Below are positions 27,348-35,612 of a stretch of DNA of 64,000 nucleotides, in pieces. This DNA comes from Halopseudomonas xinjiangensis (GTDB lineage Bacteria; Pseudomonadota; Gammaproteobacteria; Pseudomonadales; Pseudomonadaceae). The notes under the pieces were generated by a model. That model saw only the letters and a list, made by a program, of their open reading frames with translations. It was not told where the DNA came from and searched no databases. The translations under genes were made by a program, and so were the position numbers. Every line of letters begins with the position of its first letter. Position 1 is the first letter of the stretch. Location of the stretch: contig NZ_LT629736.1 of assembly GCF_900104945.1 (NCBI RefSeq), positions 2,418,001 to 2,482,000 on the forward strand, read 5' to 3'.

Positions 27348-28195
27348 GCTCCCTGAGCCAGCGCAGGGGCGCGCAGTATCCGCTCAGGATTGGAGTAGAT
27401 ATTGAAGCGCCCTTCGCGCAGGAAGCCCACCAGCGTGATTCCCGCTTCCTCGGCCAGCGCTACGGCGTAGCTGCTGGGCGCGGAGATCGCACAGACGATG
27501 GTCGCGCGGGCCATCACACATTTTTGAATCAACTCGAAGCTGGCGCGGCCGCTCAACAGCACGATGCGGTCGCTCAGCGGCAGGCGCTGTTCGAGCAACG
27601 CCCAGCCGTTCAGCTTGTCCATCGCGTTATGCCGGCCGACATCCTCACGCACGGCCTCGAGTTCGCCTTGCAGCGAGAACAGCGCCGCCGCATGCAGCCC
27701 GCCGGTGCGATCGAACACCGCCTGGCGCTGACGCAAGCGAGCTGGCAGCGCTGACAGCAGCTCGGCGGAAACGTGAGGCCCTTCAGGCAAAGGCGGCAGC
27801 CCGCGCATCGACTCCAGATTCAACTTGCTCTTCCCGCAGACACCGCAAGCACTGGTCGACAGCGATGAGCGCTGCAACACCTGCCCCTGCTCGGTGCCCT
27901 CGCCCGCCAGCACGACCTGTATCACGTCCGGCTGATCGATCAGTTGCGCCAGCGTGTGGAAGTCATCCGCATGCCGCACCAGTCCTTCACTGAGCAGCAG
28001 CCCGGCAGCCAGCTCTCGATCATGGCCCGGCGTGCGCATGGTGATGACCGGGTCGGCGCCAGCGACGCGGATCTCCAGCGCCTGCTCCACCGCCACCCGG
28101 TCATCTCTGGCGCTGAACGCGTTGCCCTGCATCGAGACGACTTCCACCTCGATGGCGCTGCGCACTGGCGAAGCGGCTACGAAATCGGCTGACAT
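27344..28195 (-). CDS. fdhD: Formate dehydrogenase accessory sulfurtransferase
   Basis: A 283-residue FdhD that passes sulfur from IscS to the bis-MGD cofactor of formate dehydrogenases. The catalytic loop with two cysteines is present (TSACGVCGKSKLN, ~residue 115), as are MRTPGHDRELAAGLLLSEGL and DVGRHNAMDKLNGWALL. The ATG at 28195 is the natural start of the open frame. No formate dehydrogenase or molybdenum-cofactor gene is adjacent, so its client enzyme must be elsewhere. It is divergent from the CoA-transferase gene (126-base gap) and convergent with the DUF4142 gene (shared CTAG). Confidence 0.95.
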   Translation of the reverse strand: MSADFVAASPVRSAIEVEVVSMQGNAFSARDDRVAVEQALEIRVAGADPVITMRTPGHDRELAAGLLLSEGLVRHADDFHTLAQLIDQPDVIQVVLAGEGTEQGQVLQRSSLSTSACGVCGKSKLNLESMRGLPPLPEGPHVSAELLSALPARLRQRQAVFDRTGGLHAAALFSLQGELEAVREDVGRHNAMDKLNGWALLEQRLPLSDRIVLLSGRASFELIQKCVMARATIVCAISAPSSYAVALAEEAGITLVGFLREGRFNIYSNPERILRAPALAQGA

Positions 28196-28321
28196 GGGGC
28201 TTCTCCTGAAATGGGTATGAAATTCTGACGGCCGGGCCGCAGCGAAGTTCGCCTTCCTCGTGCGACAAGCAGGCCGCGCTGCTGGTATCGTCTCTGGCTT
28301 CTGTCATCCTCCGGAGCCGCC

Positions 28322-29518
28322 ATGTCTGCAACCCAACCGCTGTCGGGCCTGAAGGTCATCGAGCTTGGTACTCTGATCGCCGGCCCGTTCGCCGCCCGGA
28401 TCTGCGCCGAGTTTGGCGCCGAGGTCATCAAGATCGAGTCGCCCGACGGTGGGGATCCGCTGCGCAAGTGGCGCAAGCTGTACGAAGGCACCTCCCTGTG
28501 GTGGTTCGTTCAGGCGCGCAACAAGCGGTCGGTGACGCTCAACCTTAAACACCCGGACGGCATCGCCATACTCAAGCGCCTGTTGGGCGACGCGGACATC
28601 CTGATCGAGAACTTCCGCCCGGGTACGCTTGAAAAGCTCGGCCTCGACGCGGCCACGCTCGACGCCATCAATCCCGGCCTGGTCATCGTGCGCCTGTCAG
28701 GGTTTGGCCAGACCGGACCGCAGCGCGACCAGCCGGGCTTCGGCGCGGTCGGTGAGTCGATGGGCGGGCTACGCTACATCACCGGCTACGACGACCGCCC
28801 ACCGGTACGCACCGGCATATCGATCGGCGACTCCATCGCCGCGCTATGGGGAGTGATCGGCGCGCTGATGGCGTTGCGTCACAAGGAGGTCAATGGCGGC
28901 CGGGGTCAGGTCGTCGATGTTGCGCTTTACGAGGCCGTGTTCGCCATGATGGAAAGCATGGTCCCGGAATTCGACGTGCTCGGGTTCGTTCGCGAACGCA
29001 GCGGCAACATCATGCCCGGCATCACCCCCTCCTCCATTCATACCTGCAGCGACGGCAATCCGGTACAGATCGGTGCCAACGGGGATGCCATCTTCAAGCG
29101 GTTCATGCGTGCCATCAACCGTGTCGATCTCGCCGAAGATGCCGACCTGAACGATAACGCCGGGCGCGATGCCAGGCGCGACGAGTTGTACGCCGTCATC
29201 GATAACTGGGCGGCGTCTTTGCCGCTGGAAGAAGTGCTCGGGACGCTGGAAGCGGCCGATGTGCCGGCGAGCCGCATCTACTCCGTCGCGGATATGTTCC
29301 GCGATCCACAATTTCTGGCGCGGGGAATGTTCGTTCAGGGACAGCTACCCGATGGCAAGCCGCTCAGCATGCCGGGAATCGTACCGAAACTGTCGGAAAC
29401 CCCCGGAACCACCAATTGGAGCGGTCCGGCATTGGGGGAACATACCGATTCGGTCCTGGAAGGCATGGGGTTCGAGCGGGATCAGATTGTGGCGTTGCGC
29501 CAGGCCGGCGCGATCTGA
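28322..29518 (+). CDS. CaiB/BaiF family CoA-transferase
   Basis: A 398-residue class III CoA-transferase. Visible: the N-terminal PLSGLKVIELGTLIAGPFAA, FGAEVIKIESPDGGDPLRKW, RNKRSVTLNLKHPDG and the region carrying the catalytic Asp near GISIGDSIAALWG. It moves CoA between organic acids. The acyl partners cannot be told from sequence, though succinyl-CoA-dependent members are common. A gabD-like dehydrogenase lies nearby on the opposite strand, so a link to C4/C5 acid metabolism is possible but speculative. The ATG follows CGGAG at a normal distance. Confidence 0.92.
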   Translation: MSATQPLSGLKVIELGTLIAGPFAARICAEFGAEVIKIESPDGGDPLRKWRKLYEGTSLWWFVQARNKRSVTLNLKHPDGIAILKRLLGDADILIENFRPGTLEKLGLDAATLDAINPGLVIVRLSGFGQTGPQRDQPGFGAVGESMGGLRYITGYDDRPPVRTGISIGDSIAALWGVIGALMALRHKEVNGGRGQVVDVALYEAVFAMMESMVPEFDVLGFVRERSGNIMPGITPSSIHTCSDGNPVQIGANGDAIFKRFMRAINRVDLAEDADLNDNAGRDARRDELYAVIDNWAASLPLEEVLGTLEAADVPASRIYSVADMFRDPQFLARGMFVQGQLPDGKPLSMPGIVPKLSETPGTTNWSGPALGEHTDSVLEGMGFERDQIVALRQAGAI

Positions 29519-29644
29519 AGCGTTGAGGCAGCAACGAGCCGCGAGAGAAGAAAAGCGGAAGAATTCAAGCGGGCGGCGCCGTGTTCTGCAGAATCACGAC
29601 GCGACCGCGTACCGATGGCGCTTACGCGCCGCCGTGTTGGCTGA

Positions 29645-29719
29645 TCAACGAAAGCCCAGGAAGGACAGGATAGCCAGGACGATGACGACTGCGCCGACGA
29701 TGTAGACGATATTATTCAT
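29645..29719 (-). CDS. 24-residue single-pass membrane peptide
   Basis: Encodes MNNIVYIVGAVVIVLAILSF, then LGFR and stop: one hydrophobic helix covering almost the whole peptide. AGAGAGG lies upstream of the ATG. I recall very similar short peptides (MNNIIYIVG-type) being annotated in many Gammaproteobacteria. It lies in the 366-base gap between the CoA-transferase gene and gabD. The rest of the gap holds the palindrome at 29756-29767 and otherwise nothing I can name. Confidence 0.65.
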   Translation of the reverse strand: MNNIVYIVGAVVIVLAILSFLGFR

Positions 29720-29755
29720 AGGTTTCGACCTCTCTGCGTTTTATTGGATACGGAA

Positions 29756-29767
29756 TCGCCTAGGCGA
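29756..29767. promoter_or_regulatory. Perfect 12-base palindrome upstream of the 24-residue peptide gene
   Basis: TCGCCTAGGCGA is fully self-complementary and lies 37 bases upstream of the start codon of the small membrane peptide, a position suited to an operator. The binding protein is unknown. Confidence 0.3.
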
Positions 29768-29884
29768 CCCCGGCAACGGACCTGCTCCCCCTTGGGTCAA
29801 TCAGGCCCGTTGACTCGTTGGACATCACTTATCGCAAAAAATTTATATCAATCTGCATCCGCGTGACTGGTGCCGTCCACGGCG

Positions 29885-31345
29885 TCATTCTCCACCCATG
29901 CACAGGTACTTGATTTCGGTATATTCATCGAGTCCGTGGCGGGAGCCTTCGCGCCCCAGGCCTGACTCCTTGACGCCTCCGAACGGCGCGGCGGCATTGG
30001 ATATGGCGCCTTCGTTGATGCCTATGATGCCGGCCTCCAGACCGTGGGCCACCCGCCAGACACGATGGATGTCCTGAGTATAGAAATAGGCGGCCAGGCC
30101 ATACGGCGTGTCGTTGGCAATCTGCAGTGCCTGCTCTTCCGTATCGAAGCGCATGACGGCGGCCAGCGGGCCGAAGGTTTCCTCATCGCACACCTGCATA
30201 TCCGCGCTGATATCGGTCAGCAGAAGCGGATGCACGAAGTTGCCTTCGTCAGTGGATGGCTCCGGGCCGCTGACGCGAATGGCGCCCTTGTCGATGGCGT
30301 CGTGATAATGGGCATGGACCTTCTTCACCGCCTCGTGATTGATCAGCGCCGACTGGTTCACCCCTTCTTCGAAGCCATCTCCGACGTTGAGATCGGTCAT
30401 GGCCTGGGCGAGCGCCGAGACGAAGCGATTGTGGATGCCCGACTGCACCAGAAAGCGGTTCACGCAAACGCAGGTCTGTCCGGTATTGCGGAACTTGCTC
30501 GCCATGGCGCCAGCGACCGCCTTGTCGATATCCGCGTCATCGAAAACGATGAACGGCGCGTTGCCGCCGAGTTCGAGCGATATCTTCTGGATGTGCTCCG
30601 ATGCCTGCGCCATAAGTTCTCTGCCCACCGGCGTGGAACCGGTGAAACTCAGCTTGCGCACGATCGGACTGCTGGTGAATACCTTGCCGATTGCACTCGA
30701 CTTGCCGGTGACCACATTGAATACCCCGGCGGGGATACCGGCTTCTTCGGCGAGCAACGCCATCGCCAGCGCAGTATAAGGCGTGGCATTGGCCGGCTTG
30801 ACGATCATCGAACAACCCGCGGCCAGCGCTGCCCCGGCCTTGCGGGTAATCATCGCAGCAGGGAAATTCCAGGGGGTGATCGCTGCAGTGACCCCAACCG
30901 GCTCGCGGATCACGACGATATGCTGGCCTGGCTTGGCGCCGGGAATCGTTTCCCCGTACATGCGCCGCGCTTCCTCGGCATACCAGCGGATGAACGAAGC
31001 GGCATAATCGACTTCGCCGCGCGACTCGGCCAGCGGCTTGCCCTGCTCGAGCGTCATCAGCACAGCTATATCTTCCTTGTGCTCGCGCAGCAGGTCGTAC
31101 CAGCGCAGCAGCAGGTCTGCCCGTTCCTGAGCGGTACGCGCGCGCCAGGCAATGAAGGCTGACTGGGCGGAATCAATGGCAGCACTGATTTCGGCGTCGG
31201 ACAGCAAGGGCACGGTGCCGATGACATCGCCGGTCGCCGGATTGTCGACGGGAATGGTCGCGCCGTCGCGAGCGTCTACCCACTCCCCATTGATGTAGCA
31301 TTGCTGGCGAAACAAACGTGGCGAACTCAAACGAGAGAGTGACAT
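29885..31345 (-). CDS. gabD: NAD(P)-dependent succinate-semialdehyde dehydrogenase
   Basis: A 486-residue aldehyde dehydrogenase. The catalytic Cys lies in FRNTGQTCVCVNRF, the general-base Glu in KISLELGGNAPFIVFDD, and the cofactor loop in FTGSTPVGRELMAQASEHIQK; the GabD-typical PWNFPAAMITRKAGAALAAG is also present. It oxidises succinate semialdehyde to succinate in GABA and related catabolism. No gabT or other GABA gene is adjacent, so the physiological aldehyde could differ. The ATG at 31345 has an AGGAGG-type site (rc of tagcctcctgtc) close upstream. Confidence 0.93.
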   Translation of the reverse strand: MSLSRLSSPRLFRQQCYINGEWVDARDGATIPVDNPATGDVIGTVPLLSDAEISAAIDSAQSAFIAWRARTAQERADLLLRWYDLLREHKEDIAVLMTLEQGKPLAESRGEVDYAASFIRWYAEEARRMYGETIPGAKPGQHIVVIREPVGVTAAITPWNFPAAMITRKAGAALAAGCSMIVKPANATPYTALAMALLAEEAGIPAGVFNVVTGKSSAIGKVFTSSPIVRKLSFTGSTPVGRELMAQASEHIQKISLELGGNAPFIVFDDADIDKAVAGAMASKFRNTGQTCVCVNRFLVQSGIHNRFVSALAQAMTDLNVGDGFEEGVNQSALINHEAVKKVHAHYHDAIDKGAIRVSGPEPSTDEGNFVHPLLLTDISADMQVCDEETFGPLAAVMRFDTEEQALQIANDTPYGLAAYFYTQDIHRVWRVAHGLEAGIIGINEGAISNAAAPFGGVKESGLGREGSRHGLDEYTEIKYLCMGGE

Positions 31346-31442
31346 GTAGCCTCCTGTCGGGATGCATGCATAAGACGATACGAAGCGAGGCAGGCGCCCG
31401 AACAGGCGGCCTGGCAGGCCAGCGGTTTCCCAATGGACAACG

Positions 31443-33542
31443 TCAGCCGAGGTTTATTCGGGTGCGAATCAGCCGACCCCAGGGCGAGGATGGCGGAGCG
31501 TTCCAGGCGTGCTCATGCAGCCAGGTGAGTGACGTTGAATCCTTCGCCAGACGGCTCTGATCGGCACTGGCGATGGCCCTGGGTCCTTTTTCCAGGCACT
31601 CACGGCAAAGCTGCTCGAGACGTTCCCGTCGAGGCCCGCGCCGGCAATTGCGGGCGAGCGAGGCGTGCAGGAGATTGATGCGCGGATTGAGGATGGCCTC
31701 GCAAAAGGCCGGATAGTCCGCATCGAGTCGATCCAGTGAACGCCCGGTGACCAGGTCATCAATCAGCGGCGACCCGTCGATTTCTTCAGGAACCGCAAGC
31801 CAGCGACGTTTGCGCAACCAATCGCCGGCTGCGACGCCGCTGAGCAGGACGAAAATGGGCGCGGCAAAGATCAGCGGTAAAGCGACCGGCAAGGACCAGA
31901 TGAAAAACATAGGGTCGAGCCAGAGCGCGAACAGAGCCCAGCCCAGGGCCAGCAAGGTTCCCATCGCCTGATTGAGAATGGCACTCCCCCAGCTCAACTC
32001 CGCCGTGCGGTTCTGACCGGCCCACTTCAGCGTGACATTGAACAGTGCCTCCACCACGTAGCGAGACTGGGTCAGCATGCGAATCGGCGCTAGCAGCGCA
32101 GACAGCAGCATTTCCACCAGTACGCTACCGAACAGTCTGCCAGCGCCCCCGTAGACCCGGGTACGGCGCTTGAACACGACATCCAGCGCGGCCAGCAGCT
32201 TAGGCAGAAAGAGTAGCGTGAAGGTCAGACTCACCAGCACGATGGCGCGCATCGGCCGCCATTCCGGCCACTGCGGATAGAGCTGGTACTGGTCCGGAAA
32301 ATACTCGATGGGCAGCAGCACCAGCCGCGCGGTCTCGATCGTGGTGAGAATCAGGAAGATCAGCCATAGCGGCGAGGCGAGATACGACATGATGCCGTTG
32401 AGCAGCGCGAAACGGTGCGCCAGTCGCAATCTACGGCCAGCAAACAGCAGCCACAGATGCTGCATGTTGCCCTTGGCCCAGCGCCGGTCGCGAGTCAGCT
32501 CGTCGACCAGCGTCGGCGGTGATTCCTCGTAGCTGCCGCTCAGGCCCGGCTCCAGCCAGACCTCGTAACCGGCGCGGCCCATGTACGCCGCCTCGACGAA
32601 GTCATGGCTGGTTATCGGTCCGCGGAACAGGCCCCAGCCTCGCAGCTTGCGCAAACCGCAATGACGCATGAAGGGTTCGATGCGCAGTATCGCGTTGTGG
32701 CCCCAGAAAGCCGCCTCGCCGAGCTGCACCGAAGCCAGCCCGGTGGTGAACAGCGGGCCGTACAACTGATTAGCGAACTGCTGTACCCGAGCGAATAGCG
32801 ATCGGCCATTGATCAGCGTCGGGCTGGTCTGCAGGATGCCCACCTGAGGATGACGCTGCATCAGCTGAACCATGCGTACCAGCGTCTCGCCGTCCATCAG
32901 GCTGTCAGCATCGAGTACCGTCATGTAGTCGTACTGCCGGCCCCAGCGACGCAGAAAATCGCCGATGTTGCCGCTTTTGTAATTGAGATTGAGCGTACGG
33001 CGACGGTAGAACAGCTTGCCCTCGGCGCCCAATTCCTCGCACAGCTCGGCCCAGGCGGACTGCTCACGTAGCCAGACGTCCGGATCGCGACTGTCCGAGA
33101 GAATGAAAAAGTCGAAATGCTCCAGCGCGCCGGTGCGTTCCAGGCTGTGATAGACCGCTCGCAAGCCGCCCAGGGTGCGATCGATCGGCTCGTGGTAGAT
33201 CGGCAGCAGAATGGCAGTGCGACGCAGCGGAGTGGCGGCGAGTGTTTCGGCGCTTTGCTGGCTGAGCAAGGCGTGGCGGTCACCGATGCGCCGGAACCAG
33301 AACCCGAACACACCGATCCAGAAGCCCAGCGATATCCACAGAAACAGCACGGCGAAAATCGCCGCCATGGCGATTTCCAGGCCGTTTCCACCATGGTAAG
33401 GCAACACAGACAGCATGAACCAGGTAGCAGTCGCGGTTTGCGCCAGGACGACGACCAGTAGCAGTATCCGCCGTATGGCAGCAGCGAGCCGCCAGCGGGT
33501 ACGCGGGCGCGGGCCACCTGTATCGTTGCGGCGTGCACTCAT
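31443..33542 (-). CDS. opgH: Glucan biosynthesis glucosyltransferase H, short form
   Basis: A 699-residue family-2 glycosyltransferase that polymerises osmoregulated periplasmic glucan across the inner membrane. Visible: membrane segments from RRILLLVVVLAQTATATWFM, the DxD region VLDADSLMDGE, HPQVGILQTSP, TSHDFVEAAYMGRAGYEVW and the acceptor motif RDRRWAKGNMQHLWLL. From memory it is about 150 residues shorter than E. coli or P. aeruginosa OpgH: the N-terminal cytoplasmic region (implicated in FtsZ binding in E. coli) and part of the first periplasmic loop are missing. The ATG at 33542 shares one base with the stop of the small upstream gene (TGATG). Confidence 0.95.
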   Translation of the reverse strand: MSARRNDTGGPRPRTRWRLAAAIRRILLLVVVLAQTATATWFMLSVLPYHGGNGLEIAMAAIFAVLFLWISLGFWIGVFGFWFRRIGDRHALLSQQSAETLAATPLRRTAILLPIYHEPIDRTLGGLRAVYHSLERTGALEHFDFFILSDSRDPDVWLREQSAWAELCEELGAEGKLFYRRRTLNLNYKSGNIGDFLRRWGRQYDYMTVLDADSLMDGETLVRMVQLMQRHPQVGILQTSPTLINGRSLFARVQQFANQLYGPLFTTGLASVQLGEAAFWGHNAILRIEPFMRHCGLRKLRGWGLFRGPITSHDFVEAAYMGRAGYEVWLEPGLSGSYEESPPTLVDELTRDRRWAKGNMQHLWLLFAGRRLRLAHRFALLNGIMSYLASPLWLIFLILTTIETARLVLLPIEYFPDQYQLYPQWPEWRPMRAIVLVSLTFTLLFLPKLLAALDVVFKRRTRVYGGAGRLFGSVLVEMLLSALLAPIRMLTQSRYVVEALFNVTLKWAGQNRTAELSWGSAILNQAMGTLLALGWALFALWLDPMFFIWSLPVALPLIFAAPIFVLLSGVAAGDWLRKRRWLAVPEEIDGSPLIDDLVTGRSLDRLDADYPAFCEAILNPRINLLHASLARNCRRGPRRERLEQLCRECLEKGPRAIASADQSRLAKDSTSLTWLHEHAWNAPPSSPWGRLIRTRINLG

Positions 33543-33790
33543 CAGCGTTCCCCGTAACCGAGGCTGCCGCGTTGTAGCGGGGGGCTCGGTTGTGGGCGGG
33601 TCGCACGTGGCACATCGAGACGCGGCGCCAGTCGTTGCAGGCACGCCTGAAACGCAGCTTCACCAGTCCCCAGCACGTCGGCAACGACGAGCAGGACCTC
33701 GCGCTCGACTTCGTCGTTCAAGCGCACGCCGGACCAGGCCAGATAGGCCAAGACCCTCGCCACCAGATCTTCAGCATGCGCTGCGGCCAT
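33542..33790 (-). CDS. Small protein encoded between opgG and opgH
   Basis: An 82-residue, mainly helical, Ala/Leu/Val/Glu-rich protein (LVARVLAYLAWSGVRLNDEV, then EREVLLVVADVLGTGEAAFQ) with a Pro/Arg-rich C-terminus. The ATG at 33790 has GAGG six bases upstream and lies eight bases after the opgG stop; a TTG at 33802 overlapping the opgG stop is an alternative. Its stop overlaps the opgH start. I do not recognise the family. It may be a dedicated partner of the shortened OpgH or a detached version of the missing OpgH N-terminal region; both are inference. Confidence 0.75.
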   Translation of the reverse strand: MAAAHAEDLVARVLAYLAWSGVRLNDEVEREVLLVVADVLGTGEAAFQACLQRLAPRLDVPRATRPQPSPPLQRGSLGYGER

Positions 33791-33798
33791 ACCCGGCC

Positions 33799-35346
33799 TC
33801 AACGATTCACGACGCGCAGAATGTCGGTTCCTGGCGGCACTTCATAAGTCCAGGTCTCGCTCAAGGTCTGCTCGCCTTCTCGCAAATAGGCTCTGAGCGC
33901 CAATGGCTTCTGTGCGGCCGGACGGGCCAGCACGGAGAGCCGCCAGCGGTCGAGCGGTGCCACATACTCGACGAAATGCTCGATGATTTCGGTGTCGTTC
34001 AGCCCTGACACGTCGGCCACCACCGCCGCACCCGGGTCGCGCTCCGCCAGCGGTCCATCAGCGAAATCGACAATGATCCGCACGGCTCCCGCCTCGGCTC
34101 CGCCACCAATACGGCTGCCGTCGCCGAGGTAGGTATCCACCGCTCGGGCCAGCGTTTCGCCAGCCACGTGTTGCCCGCCGAAGCGAACCTTGTAGTTGAA
34201 ATGCAGCGACTGCTCGGGCCGGATCGCACCGTTGGTGCGCCAGAACGAGACGATGTTGTCGTTGGTTTCGTCCGGGGTCGGCAGCTGGACCAGCACGACA
34301 TCGCCACGGCCCCAGTCGCCTTCGGGCTCGACCCAGGCGCTCGGACGCGAGTGGTAATAGGCTTCGGCGTCCATGTAGCTGTCGAACTCGGTGTCCCGCT
34401 GGATCAGACCGAACCCGCGCACGTTCTGCGTTGCGAAATAGTCGGTATTCAGCGTCTCGGGATTGCGCAACGGGCGCCACAACCACTCATCGCTGGCCCC
34501 GTCATGGATCAGCAATCCGTCCGAATCGTGCACTTCCGGGCGCCACTCGCCCGGCGGCTGCAGCATGTTCTCGCCGTAGTAGAACATGCTGGTCAACGGC
34601 GCCAGCCCGAGCAGCTCTATTGACCGACGCGGGAAAATAACGCTCTTGACCGCAAGCTCGGTGGTTTCGCCGGGCGTCACGGTGAACTGGTAGGCACCGG
34701 TCAGGCTCTCGCCGTCTAGCAGGCCATACAGGCGAAAGGTTTCATCGCCCGGCTCGGGTTTTTCCAGCCAGAACTCGACGAATGCAGGAAACTCTTCCCC
34801 GCTGGGCAGACCGGTATCGACTGCGACACCTCGGCCGGAAATGCCGAAATTGTTTTCCTTGCCGACTGCGCGGAAGTAGCTCGCACCCGCGAAGACCAGA
34901 AACTGATTCATCACATCCGGCGCGTCAAAGGGAAAGGTGACCTTGAGACCTGCATATCCGAGGTCAGCGGGAACGAGCTTTTCGATCTCCGGATTCGGAT
35001 AGTCGAACTGGCTCTTCTCGAACTGCAGCGGTTCAGCCTCCCCTTGCTCGATAATGTTGATCCGAACCGGGTGCGTATAAAACAGCCCCGGCGGAACCAT
35101 CATCACCTTGAACTTGGATTCGCTGTCGCGCCACAGGCTGCTCTCGGTGCGGAAACGAATGCCCTGGTAATCGTTGTAGCTGAGGTCGCGCATGAACCTG
35201 GGCACAGGCGCGGGGGCCGAATAGGGACTGGCGGCCGCGTCCCGCGCCTGGGTTATCACGGTTTCAAATTCGAAGGCCTGGGCGGTTTGAACGAACGACG
35301 CCGCGCCCAGCAGCGGGACGGCGAAAGCGGAAAGCCTGGACAGCAT
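33799..35346 (-). CDS. opgG: Glucan biosynthesis protein G (periplasmic)
   Basis: A 515-residue protein with a Sec-type signal peptide (MLSRLSAFAVPLLGAASFVQ, then TAQA before FEFE). The MdoG domain follows: LSYNDYQGIRFR, FYYGENMLQPPGEWRPEVHD, SDGLLIHDGASDEWLWRPL, NVRGFGLIQRD and YYHSRPSAWVEPEGDWGRG. OpgG acts in the periplasm on glucan backbone structure. No twin-arginine signal is present, which argues for OpgG rather than OpgD. The ATG at 35346 has TAGGAG upstream. It is the first gene of an opgG-small gene-opgH operon. The 266-base upstream gap is shared with a divergent gene and includes the hairpin at 35462-35485. Confidence 0.96.
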   Translation of the reverse strand: MLSRLSAFAVPLLGAASFVQTAQAFEFETVITQARDAAASPYSAPAPVPRFMRDLSYNDYQGIRFRTESSLWRDSESKFKVMMVPPGLFYTHPVRINIIEQGEAEPLQFEKSQFDYPNPEIEKLVPADLGYAGLKVTFPFDAPDVMNQFLVFAGASYFRAVGKENNFGISGRGVAVDTGLPSGEEFPAFVEFWLEKPEPGDETFRLYGLLDGESLTGAYQFTVTPGETTELAVKSVIFPRRSIELLGLAPLTSMFYYGENMLQPPGEWRPEVHDSDGLLIHDGASDEWLWRPLRNPETLNTDYFATQNVRGFGLIQRDTEFDSYMDAEAYYHSRPSAWVEPEGDWGRGDVVLVQLPTPDETNDNIVSFWRTNGAIRPEQSLHFNYKVRFGGQHVAGETLARAVDTYLGDGSRIGGGAEAGAVRIIVDFADGPLAERDPGAAVVADVSGLNDTEIIEHFVEYVAPLDRWRLSVLARPAAQKPLALRAYLREGEQTLSETWTYEVPPGTDILRVVNR

Positions 35347-35461
35347 GCTTGAAGCTCCTAGCGAATGACGCGAGTGCCCGGTACCGCTCGCGAAGGTTTC
35401 GCACACTGGGCAGTTGCCTGCTTAGGCGCTTTCCGGCGGCTTCGGTTCCCTTTGTAAGTGG

Positions 35462-35485
35462 ATGCTCGCCATCACGGACGAGCAT
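35462..35485. promoter_or_regulatory. Inverted repeat in the opgG upstream region
   Basis: ATGCTCG (35462-35468) and CGAGCAT (35479-35485) form a 7-bp inverted repeat with a 10-base spacer, about 115 bases upstream of opgG. It may be an operator or leader hairpin for osmotic control of the operon. No firm promoter could be assigned. Confidence 0.3.
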
Positions 35486-35612
35486 TGCTTTGCCAGCGTA
35501 TGCTGTCGACACGATAGCGAAACGCTAATAGGTGTCGATTGCACATTAGTGCTGAACTACCCTTCCCAGGTGCCCTCCAAACGATGAATCCCAAACCGCG
35601 GAGGCCGGAGTC

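Noticed and set aside
29860-29884. GCCGT/ACGGC hairpin after gabD as a terminator
   Set aside because: Five-bp stem and the A/T-run is about 30 bases away, so it does not fit a Rho-independent terminator.
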